Assembly (NCBI RefSeq): GCF_001746415.1
Contig: NZ_MEHJ01000001.1
Span: forward strand, 2,315,001-2,379,000
Length of the DNA: 64,000 nucleotides
Direction: 5' to 3'
Source: Streptomyces agglomeratus
Lineage (GTDB): Bacteria > Actinomycetota > Actinomycetes > Streptomycetales > Streptomycetaceae
In this document: positions 1-11,660 of the stretch, one piece after another
How the letters are laid out: each line of letters opens with the position of its first letter
Numbering within the stretch: position 1 is the first letter of the stretch
Notes under the pieces: model-generated
Database searches by the model: none
Told to the model about the DNA's origin: nothing
The model's input: the letters and a program-made list of their open reading frames with translations, nothing else
Translations under genes and position numbers: made by a program

Positions 1-1203
1 TTCGCCGTGGACCGGCATCAGGTTCTTCGGCTTGCAGATGTTGTAGAAGTACAGCAGCTCGCCGGCCGAGGCGTGGCCCGAGACGTGGACCTTGGCGTTG
101 CCCTTGTGGATGACGTTGGCGCCCCAGCGGGTCAGGCCGTTGATCACGCGGTAGACCGCGTTCTCGTTGCCCGGGATCAGCGACGAGGCCAGGATGACGG
201 TGTCGCCCTGGACGATGCGGATCTGGTGGTCGCGGTTGGCCATGCGCGAGAGGGCGGCCATCGGCTCGCCCTGGGAGCCGGTGCACACGAGGACCACTTC
301 GTGGTCGGGGAGGTCGTCGAGGGTCTTCACGTCGACGACCAGGCCGGCCGGGACCCTCAGGTAGCCCAGGTCGCGGGCGATGCCCATGTTTCTGACCATC
401 GAGCGGCCGACGAAGGCGACGCGCCTGCCGTACTCGTGGGCCGCGTCGAGGATCTGCTGGATGCGGTGCACGTGACTGGCGAAGCTCGCCACGATGATGC
501 GCTTCTGGGCGTTCGCGAAGACCGTGCGCAGGACGTTCGAGATGTCGCGCTCGGGCGGGACGAAGCCCGGAACCTCGGCGTTCGTCGAGTCGGAGAGGAG
601 GAGGTCGATGCCCTCCTCGCCGAGCTTGGCGAACTTCGGGAGGTCGGTGAGGCGGCGGTCCAGGGGCAGCTGGTCCATCTTGAAGTCGCCGGTGTGGACG
701 ACCATGCCCGCCGGGGTGCGGATGGCGACGGCCAGCGCGTCCGGGATGGAGTGGTTGACCGCCACGAACTCGCAGTCGAAGGGACCGACGCGCTCGCGGT
801 GCCCCTCGGTGACCTCGAGGGTGTACGGGCGGATGCGGTGCTCCTGGAGCTTCGCCTCGATGAGGGCGAGCGTCAGCTTGGAGCCGATCAGCGGGATGTC
901 CTGCTTCAGGCGGAGCAGGAAGGGGACGCCGCCGATGTGGTCCTCGTGGCCGTGCGTGAGCACGATGCCCTCGATGTCGTCGAGGCGGTCCTTGATGGAC
1001 GTGAAGTCCGGCAGGATCAGGTCGATGCCGGGCTGCTCCTCCTCGGGGAAGAGGACACCGCAGTCGACGATGAGCAGGCGGCCGCCGTACTCGAAGACCG
1101 TCATGTTGCGGCCGATCTCGCCGAGACCGCCGAGCGGGGTGACGCGCAGACCGCCCTTGGGGAGCTTCGGCGGGGTACCGAGTTCGGGATGCGGATGACT
1201 CAA
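1..1203 (-). CDS. rnj: Ribonuclease J (C-terminus beyond window)
   Basis: A metallo-beta-lactamase/beta-CASP ribonuclease for 5'-3' exonucleolytic and endonucleolytic mRNA decay and rRNA maturation in the cytoplasm. The first 401 codons are present; Streptomyces RNase J is about 560 residues, so the C-terminal part lies outside the window. The zinc-binding motif HGHEDH is at residues 84-89, followed by the HTGDFK and SDSTN motifs of the family and the beta-CASP block. The start is taken as TTG at 1201-1203, behind a GAGGAGAG ribosome binding site at 1208-1215; the protein then begins MSHPHPELG. It lies 112 bases downstream of dapA on the same strand, the usual dapA-rnj order in actinobacteria, so co-transcription is likely. 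Confidence 0.95.
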   Translation of the reverse strand, partial: MSHPHPELGTPPKLPKGGLRVTPLGGLGEIGRNMTVFEYGGRLLIVDCGVLFPEEEQPGIDLILPDFTSIKDRLDDIEGIVLTHGHEDHIGGVPFLLRLKQDIPLIGSKLTLALIEAKLQEHRIRPYTLEVTEGHRERVGPFDCEFVAVNHSIPDALAVAIRTPAGMVVHTGDFKMDQLPLDRRLTDLPKFAKLGEEGIDLLLSDSTNAEVPGFVPPERDISNVLRTVFANAQKRIIVASFASHVHRIQQILDAAHEYGRRVAFVGRSMVRNMGIARDLGYLRVPAGLVVDVKTLDDLPDHEVVLVCTGSQGEPMAALSRMANRDHQIRIVQGDTVILASSLIPGNENAVYRVINGLTRWGANVIHKGNAKVHVSGHASAGELLYFYNICKPKNLMPVHGE

Positions 1204-1315
1204 AAGACTCTCCTCACCACACACGCCACGTACCGCTGAGGCACGTGGCGCGCGTGACATTCGTGCACTTGCTGTTGTGTGTGGGATTCCTGCGTATTCA
1301 GTTGTGAAGTCTTTG

Positions 1316-2215
1316 TCAGAGCTCTACGCCACCGGCCGCGAGATCGCGCTTGAGCTGTGCCTCTTCGTCCGGCGTCAGCTCCACCATGGGCAGGCGCAGG
1401 AGGCCGGCGGGCAGGCCCTGGAGGGCGAGCGCGGCCTTGGTGGTCATGACGCCCTGGGTGCGGAACATGCCGGTGTAGACCGGGAGCAGCCGCTGGTGGA
1501 TCTCCGTCGCCTTGCGGACGTCGCCGGCGAGGTGTGCTTCGAGGAGCGCGCGCAGCTCGGGGGTGACCACGTGGCCGACGACCGAGACGAAGCCGACGGC
1601 GCCGACGGACAGCAGCGGGAGGTTCAGCATGTCGTCGCCGGAGTACCAGGCGAGGCCGCTCTGGGCGATGGCCCAGCTGGCGCGGCCGAGGTCGCCCTTG
1701 GCGTCCTTGTTGGCGACGATCCGCGGGTGCTCGGCCAGGCGGACGAGCGTCTCGGTGTTGATGGGCACACCGCTGCGGCCCGGGATGTCGTAAAGCATCA
1801 CGGGGAGCCCGGTGGCGTCGGCGATGGCCGTGAAGTGGCGGAGCAGGCCCTCTTGCGGGGGCTTGTTGTAGTACGGCGTCACCGCGAGCAGGCCGTGCGC
1901 GCCGGTGCGCTCGGCGGCGCGGGCCAGCTCGAGGCTGTGGCGGGTGTCGTTCGTACCGACACCGGCGACGACGTGGGCCCGGTCTCCTACGGCCTCCAGT
2001 ACGGCACGTACGAGGTCGTTTTTCTCCGCGTCGCTGGTGGTCGGGGACTCGCCGGTGGTGCCGTTGACGATCAGCCCGTCGTTGCCGGCGTCCACGAGGT
2101 GGGCGGCGAGGCGCTGGGCGCCGTCGAGGTCGAGTGCGCCGTCAGCCGTGAAGGGCGTGACCATGGCGGTGAGGACCCGCCCGAAGGGGGTCTGCGAAGT
2201 GGAGATCGGAGCCAT
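1316..2215 (-). CDS. dapA: 4-hydroxy-tetrahydrodipicolinate synthase
   Basis: Condenses pyruvate with aspartate semialdehyde, the first committed step of the diaminopimelate/lysine pathway. It is a 299-residue class I aldolase (TIM barrel). The pyruvate Schiff-base lysine is K170 in the NKDAKGD stretch, the family tyrosine is in LYDIPGR (about 142), and NGTTGESPT (51-59) is the DapA signature. The start is the ATG at 2213-2215 (MAPIS...); a GTG three codons upstream is possible. The dapB gene is 2.6 kb away on the same strand, so both enzymes of this branch are in the window but not adjacent. Confidence 0.96.
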   Translation of the reverse strand: MAPISTSQTPFGRVLTAMVTPFTADGALDLDGAQRLAAHLVDAGNDGLIVNGTTGESPTTSDAEKNDLVRAVLEAVGDRAHVVAGVGTNDTRHSLELARAAERTGAHGLLAVTPYYNKPPQEGLLRHFTAIADATGLPVMLYDIPGRSGVPINTETLVRLAEHPRIVANKDAKGDLGRASWAIAQSGLAWYSGDDMLNLPLLSVGAVGFVSVVGHVVTPELRALLEAHLAGDVRKATEIHQRLLPVYTGMFRTQGVMTTKAALALQGLPAGLLRLPMVELTPDEEAQLKRDLAAGGVEL

Positions 2216-2420
2216 GGGTAACACGCTACTCGCTGCTCAACGCGTGGTGTCCCCTCGGGGGAGGTCAGACATGGGGGAAGTGGAACCCGACACTGCCTGC
2301 TCGGGGGTTCAAGCAGTGCCGGGTCCGTTTGATCAGCCTAGATGAAATTCTCGAACTGCGGCAATACGGACACTTCGGACGGTGGATCCGTACATCAGTC
2401 CTCGGGCCGGTGCGCGGGCC

Positions 2421-3173
2421 CTACGGCGCGACCCGTCCGTTGGCGTTGAAGGCCGCGTAGGTGAGGGGCATGAGCCCGGCCCAGTGGGCCTCCATCTGCT
2501 CTCCCACCATCTCGATCTCGCGCTGCGGGAAGGACGGCACCCTGGCCAGCTCGTGCTGGGTGCGCAGGCCGAGGAAGTGCATGAGGGACCGGGCATTACA
2601 GGTGGCGTACATCGAGGAGTACAGACCGACGGGGAGGACCGCGCGGGCGACCTCTCGGGCCACTCCGGCGGCCAGCATCTCCTGGTACGCCTCGTACGCC
2701 TGGCGGTAGGAGTCCTCCATGGCGCGGGTCGTGAGCTTCTGCTGCTCCGGGGTGCCCTCGACGAACTCGTACTTGCCCGGGCGGCCCTGCTGGACGAGCT
2801 TGCGGGACTCACCGGGGACGTAGAAGACCGGCTCCAGCTCCCTGTAGCGACCGGATTCCTCGTTGTACGACCATCCGACGCGGTGGCGCATGAACTCGCG
2901 GAAGACGAAGATCGGGGCACTGATGAAGAAGGTCATCGAGTTGTGCTCGAAGGGGCTGCCGTGGCGGTCCCGCATCAGGTAGTTGATGAGGCCCTTGGAG
3001 CGCTCCGGGTCCTTGCTCAGCTCCTCCAGGGACTGCTCGCCGGCGGTCGAGACACGGGCGGCCCACAGCACGTCGGAGTCACTGGCGGTGTGCTTCACCA
3101 GTTCGACGGTCACCTCGCTGCGGAACGTGGGCTCGGCGGTCTCGGTGGGGGTGCCATCAGGGGTAACAGTCAC
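2421..3173 (-). CDS. thyX: FAD-dependent thymidylate synthase
   Basis: Makes dTMP from dUMP using methylene-tetrahydrofolate with reduced flavin as hydride donor. The 250-residue protein carries the ThyX signature RHRVGWSYNEESGR at residues 96-109, and a C-terminal segment with the usual SLMHFLGLR and REIE blocks. The start is taken as GTG at 3171-3173, with a GGAAGGA site 8 bases upstream; a longer frame begins at 3212 but lacks such a site. The gene stands alone between dapA (206 bases downstream) and the divergent small membrane protein at 3379. It is typical for Streptomyces and shows nothing foreign. Confidence 0.96.
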   Translation of the reverse strand: MTVTPDGTPTETAEPTFRSEVTVELVKHTASDSDVLWAARVSTAGEQSLEELSKDPERSKGLINYLMRDRHGSPFEHNSMTFFISAPIFVFREFMRHRVGWSYNEESGRYRELEPVFYVPGESRKLVQQGRPGKYEFVEGTPEQQKLTTRAMEDSYRQAYEAYQEMLAAGVAREVARAVLPVGLYSSMYATCNARSLMHFLGLRTQHELARVPSFPQREIEMVGEQMEAHWAGLMPLTYAAFNANGRVAP

Positions 3174-3378
3174 CGGCGGGGTCCTTCCATGTACATCGCT
3201 CGGGCGCCCCACACTCTACGGGCCGGGACCGACAGTGACGGCCGGTCGGGTGCCGGGCGGCACCGGGGGGACATTGTTCGGCCGATTCAGGGAAATCGGG
3301 CACCAAGCGACAGCTTTGTGCGTCTGTCCCTGTAGAAGCCCTGGTACCAGATCAAAAACTTAAAGGAGTGAGCGCCCC

Positions 3379-3618
3379 ATGTTGCGCCGGCGAGAGTCCG
3401 TCCCCTTCGCATTCGTTGCCGAGGCCGACCGATTCCGCAGTAACGTCACCCCTCCGCCCCCCGAACGTCCGAGCGTGTCCCAGGTCGTGGGACGTACGCT
3501 CATCGGTCTCACCGTCGTCGCCGGACTGGTGGGATCGCTGCTCTTCGGCGTTCCCGCGCTCGATCCGGCGCAGGCTCCGGCCGCGACGCAGAAGTCCGAA
3601 GCCGCTGATGGGCGCTGA
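3379..3618 (+). CDS. Small single-pass membrane protein
   Basis: A 79-residue protein of unknown function. A basic N-terminus (MLRRRESVPF) and a Pro-rich stretch precede one hydrophobic helix at about 36-58 (VGRTLIGLTVVAGLVGSLLFGV), followed by a short Ala/Pro-rich tail. An AAGGAG site at 3363-3368 fits the ATG start. It is transcribed divergently from thyX and lies just upstream of the PH-like membrane protein, with which it may be co-expressed. The helix is visible; no function can be inferred. Confidence 0.75.
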   Translation: MLRRRESVPFAFVAEADRFRSNVTPPPPERPSVSQVVGRTLIGLTVVAGLVGSLLFGVPALDPAQAPAATQKSEAADGR

Positions 3619-3713
3619 CTCGTCCGGGCCCCCTGAGGTGGCCCGGCGAAGACCTCCTCGGTAGCCTCACCGGGCACAGCCCAATCGAGCGTGCTGGTGA
3701 GTGAGGATCAGTC

Positions 3714-4271
3714 GTGCCCCTGCCTTTCCTGACGGCCGACCGTGCTTTCGATGTGACCGGTGAGACGTCCGACGATGTCGCACTGCCCTTCGACGACCAC
3801 GATCAATGGCGCCGACCCTACCGTCCGGGACCCTGGCGCGTCGGAGCGGCAGCCCTGCTGCTGCTCCTCGCGTCCTTCGTCCTGCTGGCTGCGATGATCA
3901 TCGCCTTCACGGGGGCGATGCCGGGCGCCGGGGCCTGTCTGGGCCTCGCCGTGGTCATGATCGCCTGCGCGCTGCGGCTGCTGCGTGTCGGTGCGTGGGT
4001 CAGCCGGCACGGTCTGCGGCGCGTGGGGTTCTTCTCGACGACCACGGTGCCGTGGGCCCGGGCGACGACCGTACGTACGGTCCAGCAGCCGGTGCGGTGG
4101 CTGGGGCTGCCGCGCACGGTGCAGGGGCAGGCGCTCGTACTGTTCCGTTCGAGCGGTGAGCGGCTTCAGCTGCTCACCGATCACAACGCGGACTTCCTGT
4201 CGCGGGTGGAAGCGTTCGACCGGGCCGCCGACACGGTGGAAGCCTGGGGCGACGAGTACCGGCCCGGGTGA
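3714..4271 (+). CDS. PH-like domain membrane protein
   Basis: A 185-residue protein with a soluble acidic N-terminus, two adjacent transmembrane helices (about 42-66 and 70-92) and a C-terminal cytosolic domain. That domain begins with a short beta segment RHGLRRVGFFSTTTVPWARATTVR, interrupted here only by normal residues. The layout is that of bacterial PH-like (DUF2581-type) membrane proteins common in actinobacteria. The GTG start is preceded by GAGGA at 3703-3707. It ends just before a perfect palindromic terminator shared with the convergent TPR gene. The role is unknown; the PH assignment is by pattern and is moderate. Confidence 0.75.
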   Translation: MPLPFLTADRAFDVTGETSDDVALPFDDHDQWRRPYRPGPWRVGAAALLLLLASFVLLAAMIIAFTGAMPGAGACLGLAVVMIACALRLLRVGAWVSRHGLRRVGFFSTTTVPWARATTVRTVQQPVRWLGLPRTVQGQALVLFRSSGERLQLLTDHNADFLSRVEAFDRAADTVEAWGDEYRPG

Positions 4272-4284
4272 GTCCCGGCAAGGC

Positions 4285-4324
4285 ATGCGAAAGGGGGCGT
4301 CCGGCCGGACGCCCCCTTTCGCAT
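4285..4324. terminator. Bidirectional terminator
   Basis: A perfect 40-base inverted repeat (two 20-base arms meeting at 4304/4305). It contains an A-run on one side and a T-run on the other (core AAAGGGGGCGTCCGG and its complement). It sits between the convergent genes ending at 4271 and 4329, so it can end transcription in both directions. Confidence 0.9.
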
Positions 4325-4328
4325 GGGT

Positions 4329-4769
4329 CTACTTGCCTTCGTGGAGCGCGATCGCCCGCTGCATCGCCTTGCGCGCCCGCGGGGTGTCCCGCGCGTCGTG
4401 GTAGGCGACGGCGAGACGGAACCAGGAGCGCCAGTCGTCCGGGGCGTCCTCGGTCTCCGCGCGGCGGCGGGCGAAGACCTCGTCGGCCGAGTCGCGGTCG
4501 ATGCGCCCACCGGGCGTACGTACCAGCTCGTCGACGGGCAGGCCGCCCTCCGCCTCCAGCTTCGCGGACAGCGCGTCCGCCTTGCGGGCGAACTGTGTCG
4601 TGTGCCAGAGGAACCAGGTGCCGATGGCCGGGAGGACCAGCACCGCGACGCCGAAGGTGACGGTGAGGGCGGTGCCTTCCCGGATGAGGAAGTACCCCCT
4701 GCTGCCGGCCAGGACGAAGTAGACGACCAGGACGGCGGCGAGGACGAAGTACGTGATCTTTGCGCGCAT
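4329..4769 (-). CDS. TPR-containing membrane protein
   Basis: A 146-residue protein. Two N-terminal hydrophobic helices (about 5-22 and 34-55) anchor it, and the C-terminal part contains a tetratricopeptide-like unit (about 110-142, DWRSWFRLAVAYHDARDTPR...). It follows dapB by 14 bases on the same strand and is probably in its transcript. It may be a scaffold for protein contacts at the membrane; no specific partner can be named. The terminator at 4285-4324 closes the unit. Confidence 0.8.
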   Translation of the reverse strand: MRAKITYFVLAAVLVVYFVLAGSRGYFLIREGTALTVTFGVAVLVLPAIGTWFLWHTTQFARKADALSAKLEAEGGLPVDELVRTPGGRIDRDSADEVFARRRAETEDAPDDWRSWFRLAVAYHDARDTPRARKAMQRAIALHEGK

Positions 4770-4783
4770 GGGTGCAGCTGCCG

Positions 4784-6935
<2,152 letters not shown>

Positions 6936-6939
<4 letters not shown>

Positions 6940-9158
6940 TGGTCGGCGTCGGCCTTCTGGTCGGCGTCGGTGCCCTCTTCGCCCTCGATCACGGGGACGA
7001 GGGAGAGCTTGCCGCGGGAGTCGATCTCGGCGATCTCGACCTGGACCTTCTGGCCCACGCCGAGGACGTCCTCGACGTTCTCCACGCGCTTGCCACCGGC
7101 GAGCTTGCGGATCTGCGAGATGTGCAGCAGACCGTCCTTGCCGGGCATCAGGGAGACGAAGGCACCGAAGGTGGTGGTCTTGACGACCGTACCCAGGTAG
7201 CGCTCGCCGACCTCCGGCATGGTCGGGTTCGCGATCGCGTTGATCGTCGCGCGGGCCGCCTCGGCCTGCGAGCCGACCTGGGCACCGATGTAGATGGTGC
7301 CGTCGTCCTCGATCGTGATGTCCGCGCCGGTGTCCTCCTGGATCTGGTTGATCATCTTGCCCTTGGGGCCGATGACCTCACCGATCTTGTCCACGGGGAT
7401 CTTGACGGTGATGATCCGCGGGGCGTTGGGGGACATCTCGTCCGGCGTGTCGATCGCTTCCATCATCACGTCGAGGATGTGGAGGCGGGCGTCGCGGGCC
7501 TGCTTGAGGGCCGCGGCCAGGACGGAGGCCGGAATGCCGTCCAGCTTGGTGTCGAGCTGGAGGGCGGTGACGAATTCCTTCGTACCGGCGACCTTGAAGT
7601 CCATGTCACCGAACGCGTCCTCGGCACCGAGGATGTCGGTGAGGGCGACGTAGTGCGTCTTGCCGTCGATCTCCTGCGAGATCAGGCCCATGGCGATACC
7701 GGCGACGGGGGCCTTGAGGGGCACACCGGCGTTCAGCAGCGACATGGTGGAGGCGCAGACGGAGCCCATGGACGTCGAGCCGTTGGAGCCGAGAGCCTCG
7801 GACACCTGGCGGATCGCGTACGGGAACTCCTCGCGCGTCGGCAGCACCGGCACGATGGCGCGCTCGGCGAGCGCGCCGTGGCCGATCTCGCGGCGCTTGG
7901 GCGAGCCCACGCGGCCGGTCTCACCGACGGAGTACGGCGGGAAGTTGTAGTTGTGCATGTAGCGCTTGCGGGTCACCGGGGAAAGAGTGTCCAGCTGCTG
8001 CTCCATCCGGAGCATGTTGAGGGTGGTGACGCCCAGGATCTGGGTCTCCCCACGCTCGAACAGCGCCGAACCGTGCACGCGCGGGATGGCCTCGACCTCG
8101 GCGGCGAGCGTACGGATGTCCGTGACGCCGCGGCCGTCGATGCGGACCTTGTCCTTGATGACGCGCTCACGGACCAGGTGCTTGGTCAGCGCGCGGTACG
8201 CACCGGAGATCTCCTTCTCGCGGCCCTCGAAGGCCGGGAGCAGCTTCCCCGCCGCGATCTCCTTGATGCGGTCCAGCTCGGCCTCGCGGTCCAGCTTGCC
8301 GACGATGGTGAGCGCCTGCGTGAGCTCCGACTTGACGGCGGCGGTCAGCGCCTCCAGCACGTCGTCCTGGTACTCGAGGAAGACCGGGAAGTCGCCGGTG
8401 GGCTTGGCGGCCTTGGCGGCGAGGTCCGACTGGGCCTTGCAGAGAACCTTGACGAACGGCTTGGCGGCCTCGAGGCCGGCCGCGACGATCTCCTCGGTCG
8501 GCGCCTCGGCACCGTCCGCGACGAGCTGGATCGTCTTCTCGGTGGCCTCGGCCTCGACCATCATGATCGCGACGTCGCCGTCCTCCAGGACGCGGCCCGC
8601 GACGACCATGTCGAAGACGGCGTCCTCGAGCTCGGTGTGCGTCGGGAAGGCGACCCACTGGCCCTTGATCAGGGCGACGCGGGTGGCGCCGATCGGGCCG
8701 GAGAAGGGCAGGCCCGCCAGGATCGTGGAGCAGGAGGCGGCGTTGATCGCGACCACGTCGTACAGGTGGTCGGGGTTGAGCGCCATGATCGTCTCGACGA
8801 TCTGGATCTCGTTGCGCAGGCCCTTCTTGAAGGAGGGGCGCAGCGGGCGGTCGATCAGGCGGCAGGTGAGGATCGCGTCCTCGGAGGGCCGGCCCTCACG
8901 ACGGAAGAAGGAGCCGGGGATCTTGCCGGCTGCGTACATCCGCTCCTCGACGTCCACCGTGAGGGGGAAGAAGTCGAGCTGGTCCTTGGGCTTCTTCGAA
9001 GCGGTGGTGGCCGACAGCACCATGGTGTCGTCGTCCAGGTACGCCACGGCGGAGCCGGCGGCCTGCTTGGCCAGGCGGCCCGTCTCGAAGCGGATGGTGC
9101 GGGTGCCGAAGGAACCGTTGTCAATGACGGCCTCGGCGTAGTGGGTCTCGTTCTCCAC
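6936..9158 (-). CDS. pnp: Polynucleotide phosphorylase
   Basis: A 3'-5' phosphorolytic exoribonuclease and polymerase; in Streptomyces the same protein was first described as guanosine pentaphosphate synthetase. The 740 residues hold two RNase PH-like domains with a linking helical domain. A KH domain follows with the GxxG loop in IGPKGK (about 596-601), and an S1 domain spans about 650-722. The second PH core carries the [10 protein letters not shown] metal-binding motif. The GTG start at 9156-9158 has an AGGAGA site at 9167-9172. It is preceded by rpsO and a large intergenic stem-loop, the arrangement known to be processed by RNase III in bacteria. Confidence 0.97.
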
Positions 9159-9223
9159 TAGCGTTATCTCCTGATACTTAGCGTCTTTCGTCCCCTCGCC
9201 CGTGTGGCACGGGGACGGTGGTG

Positions 9224-9325
9224 GAGAAGCGCTTCTGCTGCGGGGCCGGTCTTCGATCGAAGACCCCGGTGTCGCTGTGCTCCGGGGGCCACTACCGAGG
9301 ACCGGCGGCGGGGAAGCCGCTTCTC
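9224..9325 (-). promoter_or_regulatory. rpsO-pnp intergenic stem-loop
   Basis: Long-range inverted repeat in the 283-base rpsO-pnp gap. The arm at 9224-9235 (GAGAAGCGCTTC) pairs with 9313-9325 (GAAGCCGCTTCTC), with one bulged base. A second perfect 18-base dyad (GGTCTTCGATCGAAGACC, 9248-9265) sits inside the loop. Such a structured leader upstream of pnp is the known target of RNase III and PNPase autoregulation in other bacteria; that role here is inferred. Confidence 0.6.
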
Positions 9326-9390
9326 GCTCGTTCTGTGTTCCGTTGTACGACCAGACTACTGAGCGTCCGGTCCGTCACGCACGTACAGCA

Positions 9391-9428
9391 AAGGGAGCGG
9401 TCCCCTGGAAGTGGGGTACCGCTCCCTT
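9391..9428 (-). terminator. rpsO terminator/attenuator
   Basis: Inverted repeat AAGGGAGCGGT...ACCGCTCCCTT with an inner CCCC/GGGG extension and one bulge, 13 bases after the rpsO stop. There is no long T-run, so partial read-through into pnp is plausible. Confidence 0.7.
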
Positions 9429-9441
9429 CACGACGTCCGTC

Positions 9442-9732
9442 TTACTTGGCGCCGCCGGCCGCGCCACGGCGGATGCCGAGGCGGTCGACCAGGGCACGGA
9501 AGCGCTGGATGTCCTTCTTGGCCAGGTACTGCAGCAGGCGGCGGCGCTGGCCGACCAGGATGAGCAGACCACGGCGGGAGTGGTGGTCGTGCTTGTGCGT
9601 CTTCAGGTGCTCGGTCAGGTCCGAGATCCGGCGCGAAAGCATGGCGACCTGGACCTCGGGGGAGCCGGTGTCGCCTTCCTTCTGAGCGAACTCGGTCATG
9701 ATCTGCTTCTTCGTAGCGGCGTCGAGCGGCAC
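9442..9732 (-). CDS. rpsO: 30S ribosomal protein S15
   Basis: A primary 16S rRNA-binding protein of the small subunit platform. It has 96 residues, and the S15 signature is clear: [32 protein letters not shown] and RLLQYL. The start is GTG at 9730-9732, behind GAGGAG at 9739-9744; ten further in-frame codons upstream lie before this site and are not coding. It heads the pnp/M16/dapB minus-strand run. Confidence 0.97.
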   Translation of the reverse strand: MPLDAATKKQIMTEFAQKEGDTGSPEVQVAMLSRRISDLTEHLKTHKHDHHSRRGLLILVGQRRRLLQYLAKKDIQRFRALVDRLGIRRGAAGGAK

Positions 9733-9891
9733 GCGTACTCCTCTTGGTCTTCGTATTGCCATCGAGTGCCCCAGGTCGAATTCTCTGGGGAGCTTCCGTT
9801 ACTCGGGAGGCGGGGATCCGCTGGGCGCAGCCTCCGGGTGTCCGGGGGCGCATACACAAGCGGCCGTCATGCAGCTTACCAGCAGATGCGA

Positions 9892-9934
9892 GCGCCCCCG
9901 ACGGCGGCCCGTGAGGGCCGGACCGGCGGGGGCG
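9892..9934 (-). terminator. Terminator after eccD
   Basis: Outer arms GCGCCCCCG (9892-9900) and CGGGGGCG (9927-9934) enclose a nested GGCCC-GTGA-GGGCC hairpin at 9906-9919. The structure lies 13 bases after the eccD stop on the transcribed strand. Confidence 0.6.
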
Positions 9935-9946
9935 TACGGGTGCGGA

Positions 9947-11404
9947 TCAGACGCCGCCGCGGACCTTGGCATAGACGTCGAGAACCGCCAGGCAGATCGG
10001 GATCAGGGAGAGCAGGACCAGCGAGTCCGCCAGGTCCAGCATGCGCCCCCAGAAGGGTGACAGGCCCTTCTTCGGAACGATCAGTCCGATCGCGATCAGG
10101 AGCATCGCGCCCGCAGCGACCGAGGCGCCGAGCCACAGGGTCCGTACGTCGACGGCTCCGGAGTCGCCCTGGGCCAGGTCGACGAGGATCTGGGTCGGGG
10201 GCGAGATCGCGAGGCCGAGGATCAGCAGGCCGGTGGTGAGGACGCCGGCCACCAGGAGGCAGGTGACCTGCGCGGTGTAGCGGAACAGCCGCGCCCGGAG
10301 CATCGCGGCCAGCGCGGTGACCAGGGCCATCAGCTGGGCCCAGCCGCTGTCGCTGAAGCCGAGGACGGCGCCGCCCGCACCGAGGATGACGACGGCGCAG
10401 CCGCCGACGAGGCCGAGCAGCAGTTCGTGGCCTCGGCTGGTCTGGGCGACGATGCGCTGTACGTCGACGGCTTCGAGGTTGCCCTCCTGGCCCTCGCGGC
10501 GGGCCCTGGCGAGGTCCTCGGGGTTGCGGAAGCCGATGGGCAGCTTGGCGAAGCGGGCCGACCAGCCGGGCAGGAAGCCGACGACGGCGAGTGCCACGAC
10601 GGAGGTGACGGCGGCGATCTCGCGGGGCTGGGCCTCGGTGAGTACTCCGCCGAACGCGGCCAGGGTGCCGATCGCGGCGGCCAGCGCGGCGGCGACGAAC
10701 GGGGCGTCCCCCTGCGGCAGCAGCATGATCAGTACGACGGAGAAGATCAGGACGGCGACGCAGCCGACCAGGAACTGGAGCCGGCCGGGACCTTCACCGG
10801 CGTCCTGCGGGATGACGCCGGAGCCGGCGATGAGCGCGTGCGGCAGGGCGGCGATGCCCAGGGCCACGGCGGACGCCCTGTCGTCGTACACCCGGCCGCG
10901 TACACCCGCGAGAGCCGTCAGCGTCAGCGCGACCACTCCGGCGACGATGCCCTGGAGGCCGTGCATGTCGTGCCGCAGCGGGTCGGCGAACCAGAACACG
11001 AAGCCGAGCATCGCCAGCAGCAGTACGCCGGAGACGAGCCCCGCGACCCGCATCAGGTTGTCGTTCCAGCCGCGGAGGTCCTGCTTGACCGCGGTGGCGA
11101 CCGCGTCGACCACGTCGTCGTGGACGGCCGGCGGCAGCGAATCGGCGAACGTGCGCAGCAGCAGCACCTCGCCGTCCCTGACCCGGTGCTCGAGCAACGA
11201 CCGGCTCGCGTCCAGCACATGGCCGTCGCGGCGCACGAGGTGGTAGCCGGCGAGGCTGCCGTCGGACTGGACCATGCCCGAAAGCCTGATGATCTCCGGA
11301 TAGATGTCCTGGATCGGCAGGTCCTCCGGCAGCGCCACATCGATACGACTGTCCGGAGCTGCGACGGTGACTCGGCAGAAACCCGTCGATGTGCCCGTGC
11401 TCAC
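9947..11404 (-). CDS. eccD: T7SS membrane channel protein EccD
   Basis: An integral membrane component of the type VII secretion core complex. The N-terminal ubiquitin-like (YukD) domain spans about 8-85, followed by roughly eleven transmembrane helices to the C-terminus, the normal EccD build. It has 485 residues from GTG at 11402-11404, chosen because GGGGGAAC stands 8-9 bases before it; a TTG eight codons upstream is an alternative. It is transcribed away from eccC, and a 256-base divergent region separates them. Together with EccB, EccC and EccE in this window it completes the membrane complex. Confidence 0.95.
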   Translation of the reverse strand: MSTGTSTGFCRVTVAAPDSRIDVALPEDLPIQDIYPEIIRLSGMVQSDGSLAGYHLVRRDGHVLDASRSLLEHRVRDGEVLLLRTFADSLPPAVHDDVVDAVATAVKQDLRGWNDNLMRVAGLVSGVLLLAMLGFVFWFADPLRHDMHGLQGIVAGVVALTLTALAGVRGRVYDDRASAVALGIAALPHALIAGSGVIPQDAGEGPGRLQFLVGCVAVLIFSVVLIMLLPQGDAPFVAAALAAAIGTLAAFGGVLTEAQPREIAAVTSVVALAVVGFLPGWSARFAKLPIGFRNPEDLARARREGQEGNLEAVDVQRIVAQTSRGHELLLGLVGGCAVVILGAGGAVLGFSDSGWAQLMALVTALAAMLRARLFRYTAQVTCLLVAGVLTTGLLILGLAISPPTQILVDLAQGDSGAVDVRTLWLGASVAAGAMLLIAIGLIVPKKGLSPFWGRMLDLADSLVLLSLIPICLAVLDVYAKVRGGV

Positions 11405-11660
11405 CTGGTAGTTCCCCCTGCTAGACAAGCTTCTTTACGCCGCTCGTACGACGCGGAGCGCCACCTTATCGTTCGCCCCGGCGGGCACAGGTCCCGCCTC
11501 CCTCATTCCTCCCCGGACTCCCCCGCATCTCCACGCGCCTGCCTCCCGGCGGGCTCTGGCGTGACAGTAGGATCAGCGGCTACGCGTGCCTGCTCTTCAG
11601 GCCGGGGGTCCGGGGGTTGCACCCGGGAAGACACAGCAATCGCGAAGGATGAGTGCATCG

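Noticed and set aside
2216..2420. Possible riboswitch upstream of dapA
   Set aside because: Only a weak 6-base stem is visible and it is not a recognisable lysine riboswitch; the region is probably just the thyX-dapA gap.
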